A DNA stretch of 57,405 nucleotides from Paenibacillus lupini (lineage in GTDB: Bacteria > Bacillota > Bacilli > Paenibacillales > Paenibacillaceae): the NCBI RefSeq assembly GCF_011761355.1, contig NZ_JAASRW010000008.1, positions 1 to 57,405 on the forward strand, read 5' to 3'. The translations under genes and the position numbers were made by a program. The first letter of the stretch is position 1. Each line of letters opens with the position of its first letter. Positions 34,763-42,899 of this stretch are shown here, in pieces. Under the pieces are notes generated by a model. It saw only the letters and a list, made by a program, of their open reading frames with translations. It was not told where the DNA came from and searched no databases.

Positions 34763-35812
34763 TTATGGATATACCGGTACGAGCTGCAGTCCAAGCCCTT
34801 CATCCCAGCCCATCATCAGGTTGAGATTCTGGATCGCTTGTCCCGAGGCGCCTTTAACCAGGTTGTCGATAACCGAGACAATTGTAATACGACCTGTTCT
34901 AGCATCATAGTTGAAGCCAAGATCGCAGTAATTCGAGCCCCAAACTTCCTTCGTCATCGGCAGAACGCCTTCCTTGCGGACGCGGACGAATTGGCGGCCT
35001 TCATAGAATTGCTTATATAGTTCAATAAAATCAGCGGTGTTATGCTCGCCATTCACCTTTGCATACATCGTCGACATAATGCCTCTTGTCATCGGCACCA
35101 GATGTGGTGTGAACGTCGTCACAACCTCATGGCCAGCCGCTTCCGAGAGCACCATCTCAATTTCAGGAACATGCTGGTGCTGGTTCACTTTATAAGCTTT
35201 GAAGTTCTCATTCAGCTCGGAGTAGTGTGTGCCAAGGCTTGCACCACGTCCTGCGCCAGATACACCTGATTTCGAATCAATAATAATCGTGTCCGGATCG
35301 ATCCAACCCGCCTTCACGGCAGGAACTAGACCAAGCAGCGCAGAGGTTACAAAACAGCCTGGATTCGAGATAAACGAAGCGTCACGCGCTTTATCACCGT
35401 TAATCTCAGGGAGAGCGTATAGAGCTTGCTTAAGATATTGCTCATCCGCAGGTGTTTTTTTATACCATTTCTCGTATAAAGCTGTATCCTGCAGACGGAA
35501 GTCACCAGACAAATCGATTACTTTCAGACCAGCGTCGATAAGCTGTGGAGCAAGCTTAGCCGCAACACCAGCCGGAGTCGCTGTAAAGACGAGATCAGCC
35601 TTTGCTTTAATCGCTTCTGGATTAACATCGTCGAGCAATGCCGTCTGAATGTTCGTCAAATGCGGGAACCATTCTGCAATCGGCATACCTGCGCTGGACG
35701 AGGAAATAACCGATGTAATCTCCACCAATGGGTGGGTAGCCAACAAACGAATAAGCTCAATACCGCCATAGCCGGTAGAGCCGATTATCGCAACCTTCAG
35801 TTTCTCACTCAT
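34763..35812 (-). CDS. argC: N-acetyl-gamma-glutamyl-phosphate reductase ArgC
   Basis: NADPH-dependent reduction of acetylglutamyl phosphate to the semialdehyde. The nucleotide-binding GSTGYGG is at 11-17, and catalytic Cys153 sits in SNPGCFVTS. SKSGVSGAGR and HQHVPEIE are family motifs. First gene of the arg operon. Its ATG at 35812 is preceded by AAGGGAGAGAACGGAT. The promoter with ARG boxes lies about 120-145 bp upstream. Confidence 0.97.
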   Translation of the reverse strand: MSEKLKVAIIGSTGYGGIELIRLLATHPLVEITSVISSSSAGMPIAEWFPHLTNIQTALLDDVNPEAIKAKADLVFTATPAGVAAKLAPQLIDAGLKVIDLSGDFRLQDTALYEKWYKKTPADEQYLKQALYALPEINGDKARDASFISNPGCFVTSALLGLVPAVKAGWIDPDTIIIDSKSGVSGAGRGASLGTHYSELNENFKAYKVNQHQHVPEIEMVLSEAAGHEVVTTFTPHLVPMTRGIMSTMYAKVNGEHNTADFIELYKQFYEGRQFVRVRKEGVLPMTKEVWGSNYCDLGFNYDARTGRITIVSVIDNLVKGASGQAIQNLNLMMGWDEGLGLQLVPVYP

Positions 35813-35830
35813 ATCCGTTCTCTCCCTTGG

Positions 35831-35861
35831 ATAAGTTGAATCAATAAGTCATTCAACTTAT
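35831..35861 (-). promoter_or_regulatory. hairpin in the argC leader next to the ribosome binding site
   Basis: ATAAGTTGAA and TTCAACTTAT form a 10-bp perfect stem with an 11-nt loop, ending just before the AAGGGAG ribosome site. There is no T run. It may stabilise the 5' end or modulate translation. Confidence 0.45.
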
Positions 35862-35922
35862 GTAGATCATCTAAATCTATATTTTACATGAATCAAGTTC
35901 ACATGGAAATATTACGTCGTTT

Positions 35923-35957
35923 CGTATTATTATACAGTCGTATTCATATTAATACAA
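35923..35957 (-). promoter_or_regulatory. argC promoter overlapped by two ArgR/AhrC boxes
   Basis: Minus strand -35 TTGTAT (35957-35952), 17-bp spacer, perfect -10 TATAAT (35934-35929). TGTATTAATATGAA (35956-35943) and TGTATAATAATACG (35936-35923) each match the ARG-box consensus TGNATWWWWATNCA in all but one position. Their centres are 20 bp apart, about two helical turns, as for a repressor hexamer binding one face. Repression by arginine is inferred. Confidence 0.7.
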
Positions 35958-35986
35958 CGCTAAAATCATGTCATTTTACGTACAAA

Positions 35987-36886
35987 TTATTCCGATTTGA
36001 ACCCCTGCCCAACAACCTCCGCCGTATTACTGATGATGACAAAAGCTCCCGGATCCACTGCTCTTACCAGCTGCTTCAGCTTAGCCGCCTCCATCTGTCC
36101 AACAACCACCATCAGCACCTGGCGCTTCTCATTCGTATATCCGCCATGCGCATCCAGTCTTGTAACCCCTCTATCCAGGTCATACAAAATAGCTTCTACG
36201 AGCAGATCCGCATGATCACTTATGATAAAAGCAACCTTCGACAGCGGAATGCCGCTTTGAATAATATCAATCGTCTTGCTCGTCGCAAACAAACCAATAA
36301 GCGCATACAAAGCCGCTTCCGGTGAAATCAAAATACCCGAGGCTGCGATCACGCAGCCGTCAAAGCAGGCTACCGCTAGCCCCAGCGGAATTCCCGTGTA
36401 ACGATGGAGAATCTGTGCTGCCAGATCAAGCCCTCCCGTTGAGCCACGTCCTCGGAACACAATGCCAAGTCCGATGCCTACACCAATGCCGCCATAGATC
36501 GCCGCAAGCAGCATGTTATCGGTTGGGGGCTTCCAATCTGCGGTCAGCAGCACGAACAAAGGAAGCACAACCGTGCCGAGTAATGTTTTCAACGCGAACC
36601 GTTTGCCAAGCAGGAACAACCCCGCAAAGAACAGCGGAATATTTAGTGCCCATTGCGTATAAGCAGGCGTAATGCCAAGTGATTTGTGAACAAGTATAGA
36701 AATACCGGATACTCCGCCGGAAGCGATTCCATTCGGCGCTAGAAATAGATTAAAGCTTAGCGCTACAACAAACGAACCAATGATGATCTGCAAAAAGCTC
36801 CATACAACCGCAACTGGCGTTGCCTTTCTTCCTAACGGGCGCCTGCTGCGCTTTGTACTTTTCTTGTTGTTATTCATGCTGTTCAT
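35987..36886 (-). CDS. YitT family membrane protein (DUF161/DUF2179)
   Basis: An integral membrane protein of about 299 residues. Five or six hydrophobic helices (from FLQIIIGSFVVALSFNLFLAPNGIASGG, an N-terminal family signature) are followed by the soluble DUF2179 domain (about 215-299, LSKVAFIISDHADLLVEAILYDLDRGVTRLDAHGGYT). Bacillus has several paralogues (YitT, YvjA, YqfU). yvjA occupies the comparable chromosomal place. Function and transported substrate are unknown. I choose ATG 36886 (MNSMNNNKK) because a TATAAT at 36934-36929 lies inside the longer frame starting at 36958, making that start unlikely. Confidence 0.85.
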   Translation of the reverse strand: MNSMNNNKKSTKRSRRPLGRKATPVAVVWSFLQIIIGSFVVALSFNLFLAPNGIASGGVSGISILVHKSLGITPAYTQWALNIPLFFAGLFLLGKRFALKTLLGTVVLPLFVLLTADWKPPTDNMLLAAIYGGIGVGIGLGIVFRGRGSTGGLDLAAQILHRYTGIPLGLAVACFDGCVIAASGILISPEAALYALIGLFATSKTIDIIQSGIPLSKVAFIISDHADLLVEAILYDLDRGVTRLDAHGGYTNEKRQVLMVVVGQMEAAKLKQLVRAVDPGAFVIISNTAEVVGQGFKSE

Positions 36887-36986
36887 GGATCTCCATGCCG
36901 CCTCTCTTCCGTATGTCTGCCAAAAAAAATTATATTCATGCCATACATGACCTTCCATCTTATGTAACCCCTAAAATAAACAAAAG

Positions 36987-37020
36987 AAGAGCTCCAACCT
37001 TTATAAGTGTTGGAGCTCTT
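36987..37020 (-). terminator. intrinsic terminator after prfB
   Basis: AAGAGCTCCAAC / GTTGGAGCTCTT, a perfect 12-bp stem with a 10-nt loop, followed on the minus strand by CTTTTGTTTATTTTAG. Confidence 0.92.
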
Positions 37021-37043
37021 CCCCAAAGCTATGCATATGAACT

Positions 37044-38151
37044 TTAGTCGTGTCGAATCTGGTTACGCAGATAGCCGTCAATGAAGGCATCCAGATCGCC
37101 GTCCATCACTGCGCCAGTGTTCCCTGTCTCCACCGATGTCCGGTGATCCTTCACCATGCTGTACGGATGGAAAACATACGAACGGATCTGGCTGCCCCAT
37201 GCGATATCCGACTGTTCGCCGCGAATCTCCGCCAGATGCTTTTGCTGCTCTTCGATCTTGCGCTCATAGAGCTTCGAACGAAGCATATTCATCGCACGCT
37301 CACGGTTTTGAATCTGTGAACGCTCCTGTTGGCACGCTACGACAATTCCTGATGGAATATGTGTAATCCGGATCGCCGATTCCGTCTTATTGACGTGCTG
37401 GCCGCCGGCGCCGCTTGCGCGGTACGTATCGACCTTCAGATCCTCACTACGGATCTCCACTTCAATATCTTCGGTGATCTCCGGCACAACATCACAGGAT
37501 ACGAAAGACGTATGTCTGCGGCCGGATGAATCAAACGGCGAGATACGGACAAGACGGTGAACGCCTTTCTCCGCTTTCAGATAGCCGTAAGCATTGTAAC
37601 CTTTTACTGCAATCGTTACGCTCTTAATACCTGCTTCATCGCCATCCAGATAGTCAAGCACTTCAACCTTAAAGCCCCGCTTCTCCGCCCAACGCGTATA
37701 CATCCGGTACAGCATTTGTGCCCAGTCCTGCGACTCGGTACCGCCTGCACCAGGATGCAGCTCGAGAATGGCATTCAGCTTATCATATGGCTGGTTGAGC
37801 AGAAGCTGCAGCTCGAAGCCATTAACCTTCTCCACCAGTGCAGCAATTCCTTGAATCAGCTCAGCTTCAAGCGATTCATCGCTTTCTTCCTCTGCCAGCT
37901 CCAACATTGTCTGCAGATCTTCCGAGTCCACATACAGCCGATCATACTGCTCAACAACCGACTTAATGGCATTCAGCTCCGCGATCAAGCCCTGCGCCTT
38001 CGTATTATCGTCCCAGAAATCAGGTGCAGTCATTTTTTCCTCAAAGTTCGCGATATGCTCCAGCTTCAGATCTAAGTCAAAGAGACCCCCTGAGTTCTTG
38101 GAGCCGCTTAGCTACTTCACGCAAATCTTGCTTCACATTTGGTTCTAACAT
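37044..38151 (-). CDS. prfB: peptide chain release factor 2, with programmed +1 frameshift
   Basis: Releases peptides at UGA and UAA stop codons. The gene starts at ATG 38151 (MLEPNVKQDLREV...ELRGSL) and meets an in-frame TGA at 38079-38077. There the classic autoregulatory slip site AGGGGGTCTCTTTGAC is present: an internal Shine-Dalgarno AGGGGG, then CUU-U, after which translation resumes in the +1 frame (DLDLKLEHIANFEEKM...). The joined product is about 368 residues, the normal length for RF2. The +1 frame contains the SPF-type recognition motif (ISPFDSSGRRHTSF) and catalytic GGQ (GAGGQHVNK). Frameshifting rises when RF2 is scarce, which gives feedback control. It lies downstream of secA and ends at a strong terminator. 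Confidence 0.95.
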
Positions 38152-38219
38152 AGCTTTAGCTTCACCTCAAAATTAAGTATGTGCGGCCAATCCACAGTAA
38201 ATCCGCTTAGACCGCATAA

Positions 38220-38257
38220 AACGCGCCGTCCTGCCGTGTTGGGCAGTCCGGCGCGTT
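38220..38257 (-). terminator. intrinsic terminator after secA
   Basis: AACGCGCCG...CTGCC / GGCAG...CGGCGCGTT, a long GC-rich stem with a small internal mismatch, followed on the minus strand by TTATGCGG. It lies about 40 bp past the secA stop. Confidence 0.85.
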
Positions 38258-38296
38258 CAACCGTTATGTTACATTATGCGAATCGCAGGGCTAATG

Positions 38297-40804
38297 TCAC
38301 TTACCCATGCCATGGCACATTTTATACTTTTTACCGCTGCCGCATGGGCACAGATCGTTACGTCCTGTACGTTCTTCACGCTTCTTAGGACGTTTCTCTG
38401 TTTCAGCAGGACTGTTCGTCGTCGTTTGGCCTTGTGCGACCTCTTGACGCTCCAGATTGCTCTCCACGCGTGCCTTCATGATGTATTTCGCTACTTCTTC
38501 CTGGATGCTGTAGATCATTTCCTTGAACATCTCGAAGCCCTCGAATTGATACTCACGAAGTGGATCCGTACCGCCGTATGCACGAAGGTGAATACCTTGG
38601 CGAAGCTGATCCATCGCATCGATGTGATCCATCCATTTGCTGTCTACCGCACGCAGTACAACAACCTTCTCGAATTCACGCATCGTCTCGGCGCCAAGCT
38701 CGGCTTCACGCTCATCATAATAAGCGACAACCTTGCCCTTAATGAGCTCGATAATGTCTTCCTTCTCTTTGCCCCACAGATCTTCTTTCGTGAAGGTATC
38801 TTCCTGCACGAGATTCGAGTTGGCATAGTCAGCGATTTCTTGCAGTTCCCATTCTTCCGGAATATCGCCTTCCGTATGCGCGGCAACCACATGCTCGATA
38901 ACCGGAACGATCATCTCCATGACAATTTCACGGATATTTTCCGAGTACAATACATCACGGCGCTGCTTGTAAATAACTTCACGCTGCTGGTTCATGACAT
39001 CGTCATATTGCAGGACGACTTTACGAGTATCAAAGTTGCTGCCCTCTACGCGCTTCTGAGCGGATTCTACCGCACGTGTAATAAGGCGGCTCTCGATCGG
39101 TTGATCCTCTTCCAGACCAAGACGATCCATCATGCCCATAATGTTCTCCGCACCAAAGCGGCGCATCAGCTCATCCTCCAAGGAGAGGTAGAACTGCGAG
39201 GAACCCGGGTCACCTTGACGACCGGCACGACCACGAAGCTGGTTGTCGATACGACGGCTCTCATGACGCTCTGTACCGATAATGTGCAGACCACCCAGAT
39301 CCGCTACACCTTCGCCGAGCAAGATATCCGTACCACGTCCCGCCATATTCGTAGCGATCGTAACTCCACCCGCTTGACCTGCGTGAGAAATGATTTCTGC
39401 TTCTTCCGCATGGAATTTCGCATTCAATACTTTATGCGGTACGCCGCGTTTTTTCAGCATATCAGCCAATCTCTCCGAGTTCTCGATCGAGATCGTACCC
39501 ACAAGCACCGGTTGGTTGTTACGATGACGCTCCACAATTTCTTCGACAACAGCTTTGAACTTGCCGTTCTCCGATTTGTAGACAACGTCCTGCAAGTCTT
39601 TACGAATAAGTGAACGGTTCGTCGGAATTTGAATAACTTCAAGACCGTAGATCCGTTTGAACTCTTCTTCCTCTGTCTTCGCCGTACCAGTCATACCGGA
39701 CAGCTTGCGGTACATACGGAAGTAGTTCTGGAATGTAATCGTTGCAAGCGTCATGCTCTCATTCTGAACCTTCAGCTGCTCTTTCGCTTCAATCGCTTGG
39801 TGCAGACCATCGCTGTAACGGCGGCCAGCCATAAGACGGCCTGTGAATTCGTCAACGATAACGACTTCTTCCTCATTAACAACGTAATCAACGTCACGCT
39901 TCATGATCACATGAGCTTTCAGGGCTTGTTGCACGTGGTGGTTAAGCGTTACGTTGGCATGATCAAATAAGTTCTCGATGCTGAACGCTTTCTCTGCTTT
40001 ATCCACGCCTGCTTCCGTCAGTGTTACGTTACGAAGCTTAATGTCGACCGTATAGTCTTCTTCTTGCTTCAAGCGGCTAACGAAACGATCAGCTGCGAAA
40101 TACAGCTCCGTCGACTTTTGTGCTTGTCCGGAAATAATAAGCGGTGTACGCGCTTCGTCGACCAGGATGGAGTCCACTTCGTCTATAATGGCATAATAAA
40201 GCGGACGTTGAACCATTTGCTCTTTGTAGAGCACCATGTTGTCACGCAAATAGTCAAAGCCAAACTCATTATTTGTACCGTAAGTAATGTCGCAGGCATA
40301 CGCTTCCTGCTTCTCTTCATGCGTCAAACCGTGCAGGTTACAACCAACTGTCAGCCCGAGGAAGCTGTACAGTTCAGCCATGATCTGGCTGTCACGTGAT
40401 GCAAGGTAATCATTGACCGTAATAACGTGTACGCCTTTGCCTTGCAAAGCGTTCAAGTAAGTTGGAAGGGTAGCAACGAGTGTTTTACCTTCACCAGTTC
40501 TCATTTCAGCAATCTTGCCTTCATGCAGAACCATACCACCCATCAGCTGTACGTCGAAATGACGCATGCCAAGTGTACGCTTCGATGCTTCACGTACAAC
40601 CGCGAAAGCCTCCGGCAAAATCTCATCAATGCTTTCGCCTTTTTCAAGACGTGCTTTGAACTCTTCCGTTTTGTTACGCAACTCTTCGTCCGACAGCGGA
40701 GTGATCGTGGACTCGAGTCCGTTAATTTCTTCTACCGTTCGCGTGAGACGCTTGACCTCGCGCTCGTTCGCATCACCAAATATTTTTTTCACTAGTCCGA
40801 GCAT
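38297..40804 (-). CDS. secA: protein translocase ATPase SecA
   Basis: The motor that pushes preproteins through SecYEG. Walker A MRTGEGKT is at 101-108, with the DEAD-like IIDEVDSIL further on, then the preprotein cross-linking and helical scaffold domains. The C-terminal zinc motif (RNDLCPCGSGKKYKMCHG) for SecB or lipid contact is intact. The length of 835 residues is typical of Firmicutes. The secA-prfB order is as in Bacillus. Confidence 0.98.
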   Translation of the reverse strand: MLGLVKKIFGDANEREVKRLTRTVEEINGLESTITPLSDEELRNKTEEFKARLEKGESIDEILPEAFAVVREASKRTLGMRHFDVQLMGGMVLHEGKIAEMRTGEGKTLVATLPTYLNALQGKGVHVITVNDYLASRDSQIMAELYSFLGLTVGCNLHGLTHEEKQEAYACDITYGTNNEFGFDYLRDNMVLYKEQMVQRPLYYAIIDEVDSILVDEARTPLIISGQAQKSTELYFAADRFVSRLKQEEDYTVDIKLRNVTLTEAGVDKAEKAFSIENLFDHANVTLNHHVQQALKAHVIMKRDVDYVVNEEEVVIVDEFTGRLMAGRRYSDGLHQAIEAKEQLKVQNESMTLATITFQNYFRMYRKLSGMTGTAKTEEEEFKRIYGLEVIQIPTNRSLIRKDLQDVVYKSENGKFKAVVEEIVERHRNNQPVLVGTISIENSERLADMLKKRGVPHKVLNAKFHAEEAEIISHAGQAGGVTIATNMAGRGTDILLGEGVADLGGLHIIGTERHESRRIDNQLRGRAGRQGDPGSSQFYLSLEDELMRRFGAENIMGMMDRLGLEEDQPIESRLITRAVESAQKRVEGSNFDTRKVVLQYDDVMNQQREVIYKQRRDVLYSENIREIVMEMIVPVIEHVVAAHTEGDIPEEWELQEIADYANSNLVQEDTFTKEDLWGKEKEDIIELIKGKVVAYYDEREAELGAETMREFEKVVVLRAVDSKWMDHIDAMDQLRQGIHLRAYGGTDPLREYQFEGFEMFKEMIYSIQEEVAKYIMKARVESNLERQEVAQGQTTTNSPAETEKRPKKREERTGRNDLCPCGSGKKYKMCHGMGK

Positions 40805-40918
40805 GGTCTTCCCCTTTCGTAAATACGCCTGTTTGCCTTAAATTGTAACAGTTTGTAGTGACCGCCGCAACGCATCACGTTCATTTCCAGCAATAAGCAT
40901 GTATACATTCATATAAAA

Positions 40919-40946
40919 GGCCTCTTCCCCATTCGGAGAAAAGGCC
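40919..40946 (-). terminator. intrinsic terminator after hpf
   Basis: GGCCTCTTCCCC / GGAGAAAAGGCC stem with two mismatches and a short loop, followed on the minus strand by TTTTATATG. It lies 50 bp after the hpf stop codon. Confidence 0.7.
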
Positions 40947-40997
40947 GTGATTGGCATTATTGTAAGTATTAATGAAGGAATAATTGCTGGCTTCAGA

Positions 40998-41549
40998 TTA
41001 TTCTTGCTCGATTAGGCCATATTTTCCGTCGCTGCGTTTATAAACAACGTTCACTTCCTTGTTATCAACATTGGAAAATACGAAGAAAGTATGTCCAATC
41101 ATATTCATTTGCAAGATCGCTTCCTCTACGTCCATTGGCTTCAGCAAGAAGCTCTTCGTACGAACAAGCTCAAGATCATCTTCCTCATCCAATACGGACA
41201 CGGCCGTTCCGCCTGCACCTTCCTTAAATAGCGACTTAACGCCGCCTTCATATCGGAACTTACGATTGATCTTCGTCTTATGTTTGCGAATTTGACGTTC
41301 AAGTTTGTCCACCACGACATCAATGGAGGAATACATATCCTCACTCTTGTCTTCCGCCCTCAGCATAACGCCAACCAGCGGGATGGTTACCTCAACTGCA
41401 TGTTTACCTTTGGTTACGGAAAGCGTAACCGTTGTTTCGGAGGCCGGCGCTTCTTCAAAATACTTTTCCAGTCGACTGATCTTCTTCTCAGCATACTCTC
41501 GTAAAGCTTCTGTCACTTGAAAACGATGACCTCGAATGATGTATTTCAT
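40998..41549 (-). CDS. hpf: ribosome hibernation promoting factor, long form (HPF/YvyD)
   Basis: A 183-residue protein that dimerises and joins two 70S ribosomes into inactive 100S particles in stationary phase or stress. The N-terminal ribosome-binding domain (MKYIIRGHRFQVTEALREYAEKKISRLEKYF, about 1-100) is linked by a flexible stretch to the C-terminal dimerisation domain (about 125-183, VRTKSFLLKPMDVEEAILQMNMIGHTFFVFSN). It lies upstream of secA in Bacillus as here. A strong sigma-A promoter precedes it and no sigma-B-type site was seen. Confidence 0.96.
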   Translation of the reverse strand: MKYIIRGHRFQVTEALREYAEKKISRLEKYFEEAPASETTVTLSVTKGKHAVEVTIPLVGVMLRAEDKSEDMYSSIDVVVDKLERQIRKHKTKINRKFRYEGGVKSLFKEGAGGTAVSVLDEEDDLELVRTKSFLLKPMDVEEAILQMNMIGHTFFVFSNVDNKEVNVVYKRSDGKYGLIEQE

Positions 41550-41575
41550 GGGGCATTCCTCCTTTACGTACTCTT

Positions 41576-41604
41576 ATTATAACATATGCAATCGCCTATT
41601 TCAA
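41576..41604 (-). promoter_or_regulatory. strong sigma-A promoter of hpf
   Basis: Minus strand TTGAAA (41604-41599), 17-bp spacer, perfect TATAAT (41581-41576), extended by an upstream TG. It lies 27 bp before the ATG with AAAGGAGG as ribosome site. Confidence 0.85.
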
Positions 41605-41743
41605 AATAGTTTTTAGTTTATTATGAATTTTCAGATAATATTTTCGAAGGAAGGCCATTAACAAGTTACTTCATTAATATGTGGATAAGCTGTATAACAT
41701 GACTCAAAGTTAACGCTAAATAAATAGCCGTATAAAAAATGAA

Positions 41744-41765
41744 AAGCCCCGGTTTCCCGGAGCTT
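41744..41765 (-). terminator. intrinsic terminator after the cold shock gene
   Basis: AAGCTCCGG / CCGGGGCTT stem with a 4-nt loop and one mismatch, followed on the minus strand by TTCATTTTTTATACG. Confidence 0.8.
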
Positions 41766-41823
41766 AAGAATAGGCACTTGTCAATCGAACCATATAATGT
41801 GGCTGATGAACCAGCCTGAATGA

Positions 41824-42021
41824 TTACAGTTTGACTACGTTTGCAGCTTGTGGACCGCGAGCGCCTTCTACGATGTCGAATTCGACCGCTTGGCCTTCTT
41901 CGAGCGTTTTGAAGCCTTCAGCTTGGATTGCGGAGAAATGAACGAATACGTCGCCGCCTTGTTCAGTCTCGATAAATCCATAGCCCTTCTCTGCGTTAAA
42001 CCATTTAACTTTACCTTGCAT
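41824..42021 (-). CDS. cold shock protein (CspB/CspC family)
   Basis: A 65-residue single-domain OB-fold RNA chaperone. RNP1 KGYGFIET and RNP2 VFVHFSAI are intact, and the start MQGKVKWFNAEKGYG is typical. It binds single-stranded RNA and DNA and prevents mRNA structure in cold or rapid growth. The 5' leader of about 60 nt from the promoter at 42088-42117 may carry temperature-responsive structure, though no cold-box is clear. Transcribed alone. Which paralogue it is cannot be told from the sequence. Confidence 0.95.
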   Translation of the reverse strand: MQGKVKWFNAEKGYGFIETEQGGDVFVHFSAIQAEGFKTLEEGQAVEFDIVEGARGPQAANVVKL

Positions 42022-42087
42022 ACATAAACAGTCCCTTCATCTTCAAATACTGTGAGGCGTCTAAGTTATGTTATGGCCCACAAGTCG

Positions 42088-42117
42088 AATATACCATCAT
42101 TGACACACTATTGTCAA
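42088..42117 (-). promoter_or_regulatory. sigma-A promoter of the cold shock gene
   Basis: Minus strand perfect TTGACA (42117-42112), 18-bp spacer, TATATT (42093-42088). The -35 is part of an inverted repeat ATTGACA-atagtg-TGTCAAT that could be an operator. Confidence 0.7.
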
Positions 42118-42162
42118 TATTTCCATGTAAGCGAATTCATAATTTTTTGATGCCCTCAAAAT

Positions 42163-42501
42163 CTACCTTTTTGCATCAAAAAAGAGGCTGTCTCCGCCGC
42201 CATAAGCAGAGTCATATTTCGCCTGAGAACGGCGTCCTTGCTGGATTTTATCCCATTGCTGCCTTGCTTCATCACGCAGGGTTACCATTCTAGCAATGAT
42301 GACGGACTCAATGGAAATAATCTTGTCCGCTTCTAGGCGGAGAACGGCCAATTTCTCCACAGGGGCTTCCATTTGTTCCAGTTCCTTGAACAGTTCTTCT
42401 CGCTGCCGCATGTATTCGTCGAACTGTTCAAGATCAGCGTTATCCAACCGCTCAACCAAATTAGACGACAGTTGAATGAGTCGCTGTAAAAGAGCTTCCA
42501 T
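42163..42501 (-). CDS. fliT: FliT-like flagellar chaperone
   Basis: A 112-residue mostly helical protein (MEALLQRLIQLSSNLVERLDNADLEQFDEYMRQREELFKELEQ) placed directly after fliS, where Bacillus has fliT. FliT-type proteins bind FliD before export. Identity rests on position and helical content more than on sequence. Its first 41 bp overlap the end of fliS, so translation is coupled. The C-terminus (YGGGDSLFFDAKR) is not conserved. Last gene of the flaG-fliD-fliS-fliT unit. No clear terminator follows, only an A/T-rich hairpin at 42143-42183. Confidence 0.75.
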   Translation of the reverse strand: MEALLQRLIQLSSNLVERLDNADLEQFDEYMRQREELFKELEQMEAPVEKLAVLRLEADKIISIESVIIARMVTLRDEARQQWDKIQQGRRSQAKYDSAYGGGDSLFFDAKR

Positions 42502-42886
42502 TAGCTTGTCCCGCCATCTGATTGACTTGTTTGGCCGCTTCCACCCATGTTGCCTTCAGTTCGAGCAGATGACTAAGCACCTCTTCGGCCGGTTCGGCAT
42601 TCTTCTTAGTATTGGCTTCGATAAGCCGTTCTTTGAAGTAATCGTAAAGCAGCAGCAGGCTTTCCGATACCGGGTTCGAGCGATCCAGCGTAATAATGAA
42701 CTCACTAATAATATCCTGTGTCTTCATGAGACTCGTATGAGCATCCGCATTCCGCTGCTCTCTAATCGCCTCAATGCCTTGACGGCAGAAGCGAATCGCT
42801 CCGTCATAGAGCATAATAAGCAGCGAAGCAGGACTAGCCGTTTGAACCGATGTCTGCATGTATGGGTTGCGCGGTTGGTATTGCAT
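42461..42886 (-). CDS. fliS: flagellin export chaperone FliS
   Basis: Binds unassembled flagellin in the cytosol, prevents polymerisation and delivers it for export. It also affects FliW-CsrA partner switching by competing for Hag. A 141-residue protein with the family start YQTSV-like segment (NPYMQTSVQTASPASLLIMLYDGAIRFCRQGIEAI) and C-terminal helix. Located between fliD (13 bp gap) and fliT (41-bp overlap). Confidence 0.95.
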   Translation of the reverse strand: MQYQPRNPYMQTSVQTASPASLLIMLYDGAIRFCRQGIEAIREQRNADAHTSLMKTQDIISEFIITLDRSNPVSESLLLLYDYFKERLIEANTKKNAEPAEEVLSHLLELKATWVEAAKQVNQMAGQANGSSFTATHSTVV

Positions 42887-42899
42887 GATTTTTATCCTC

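Noticed and set aside
42143..42183. Terminator at the end of fliT
   Set aside because: TTTTTTGATGC/GCATCAAAAAA pairs, but the A/T run is part of the stem and no T tail follows on the minus strand. It also overlaps the coding end.
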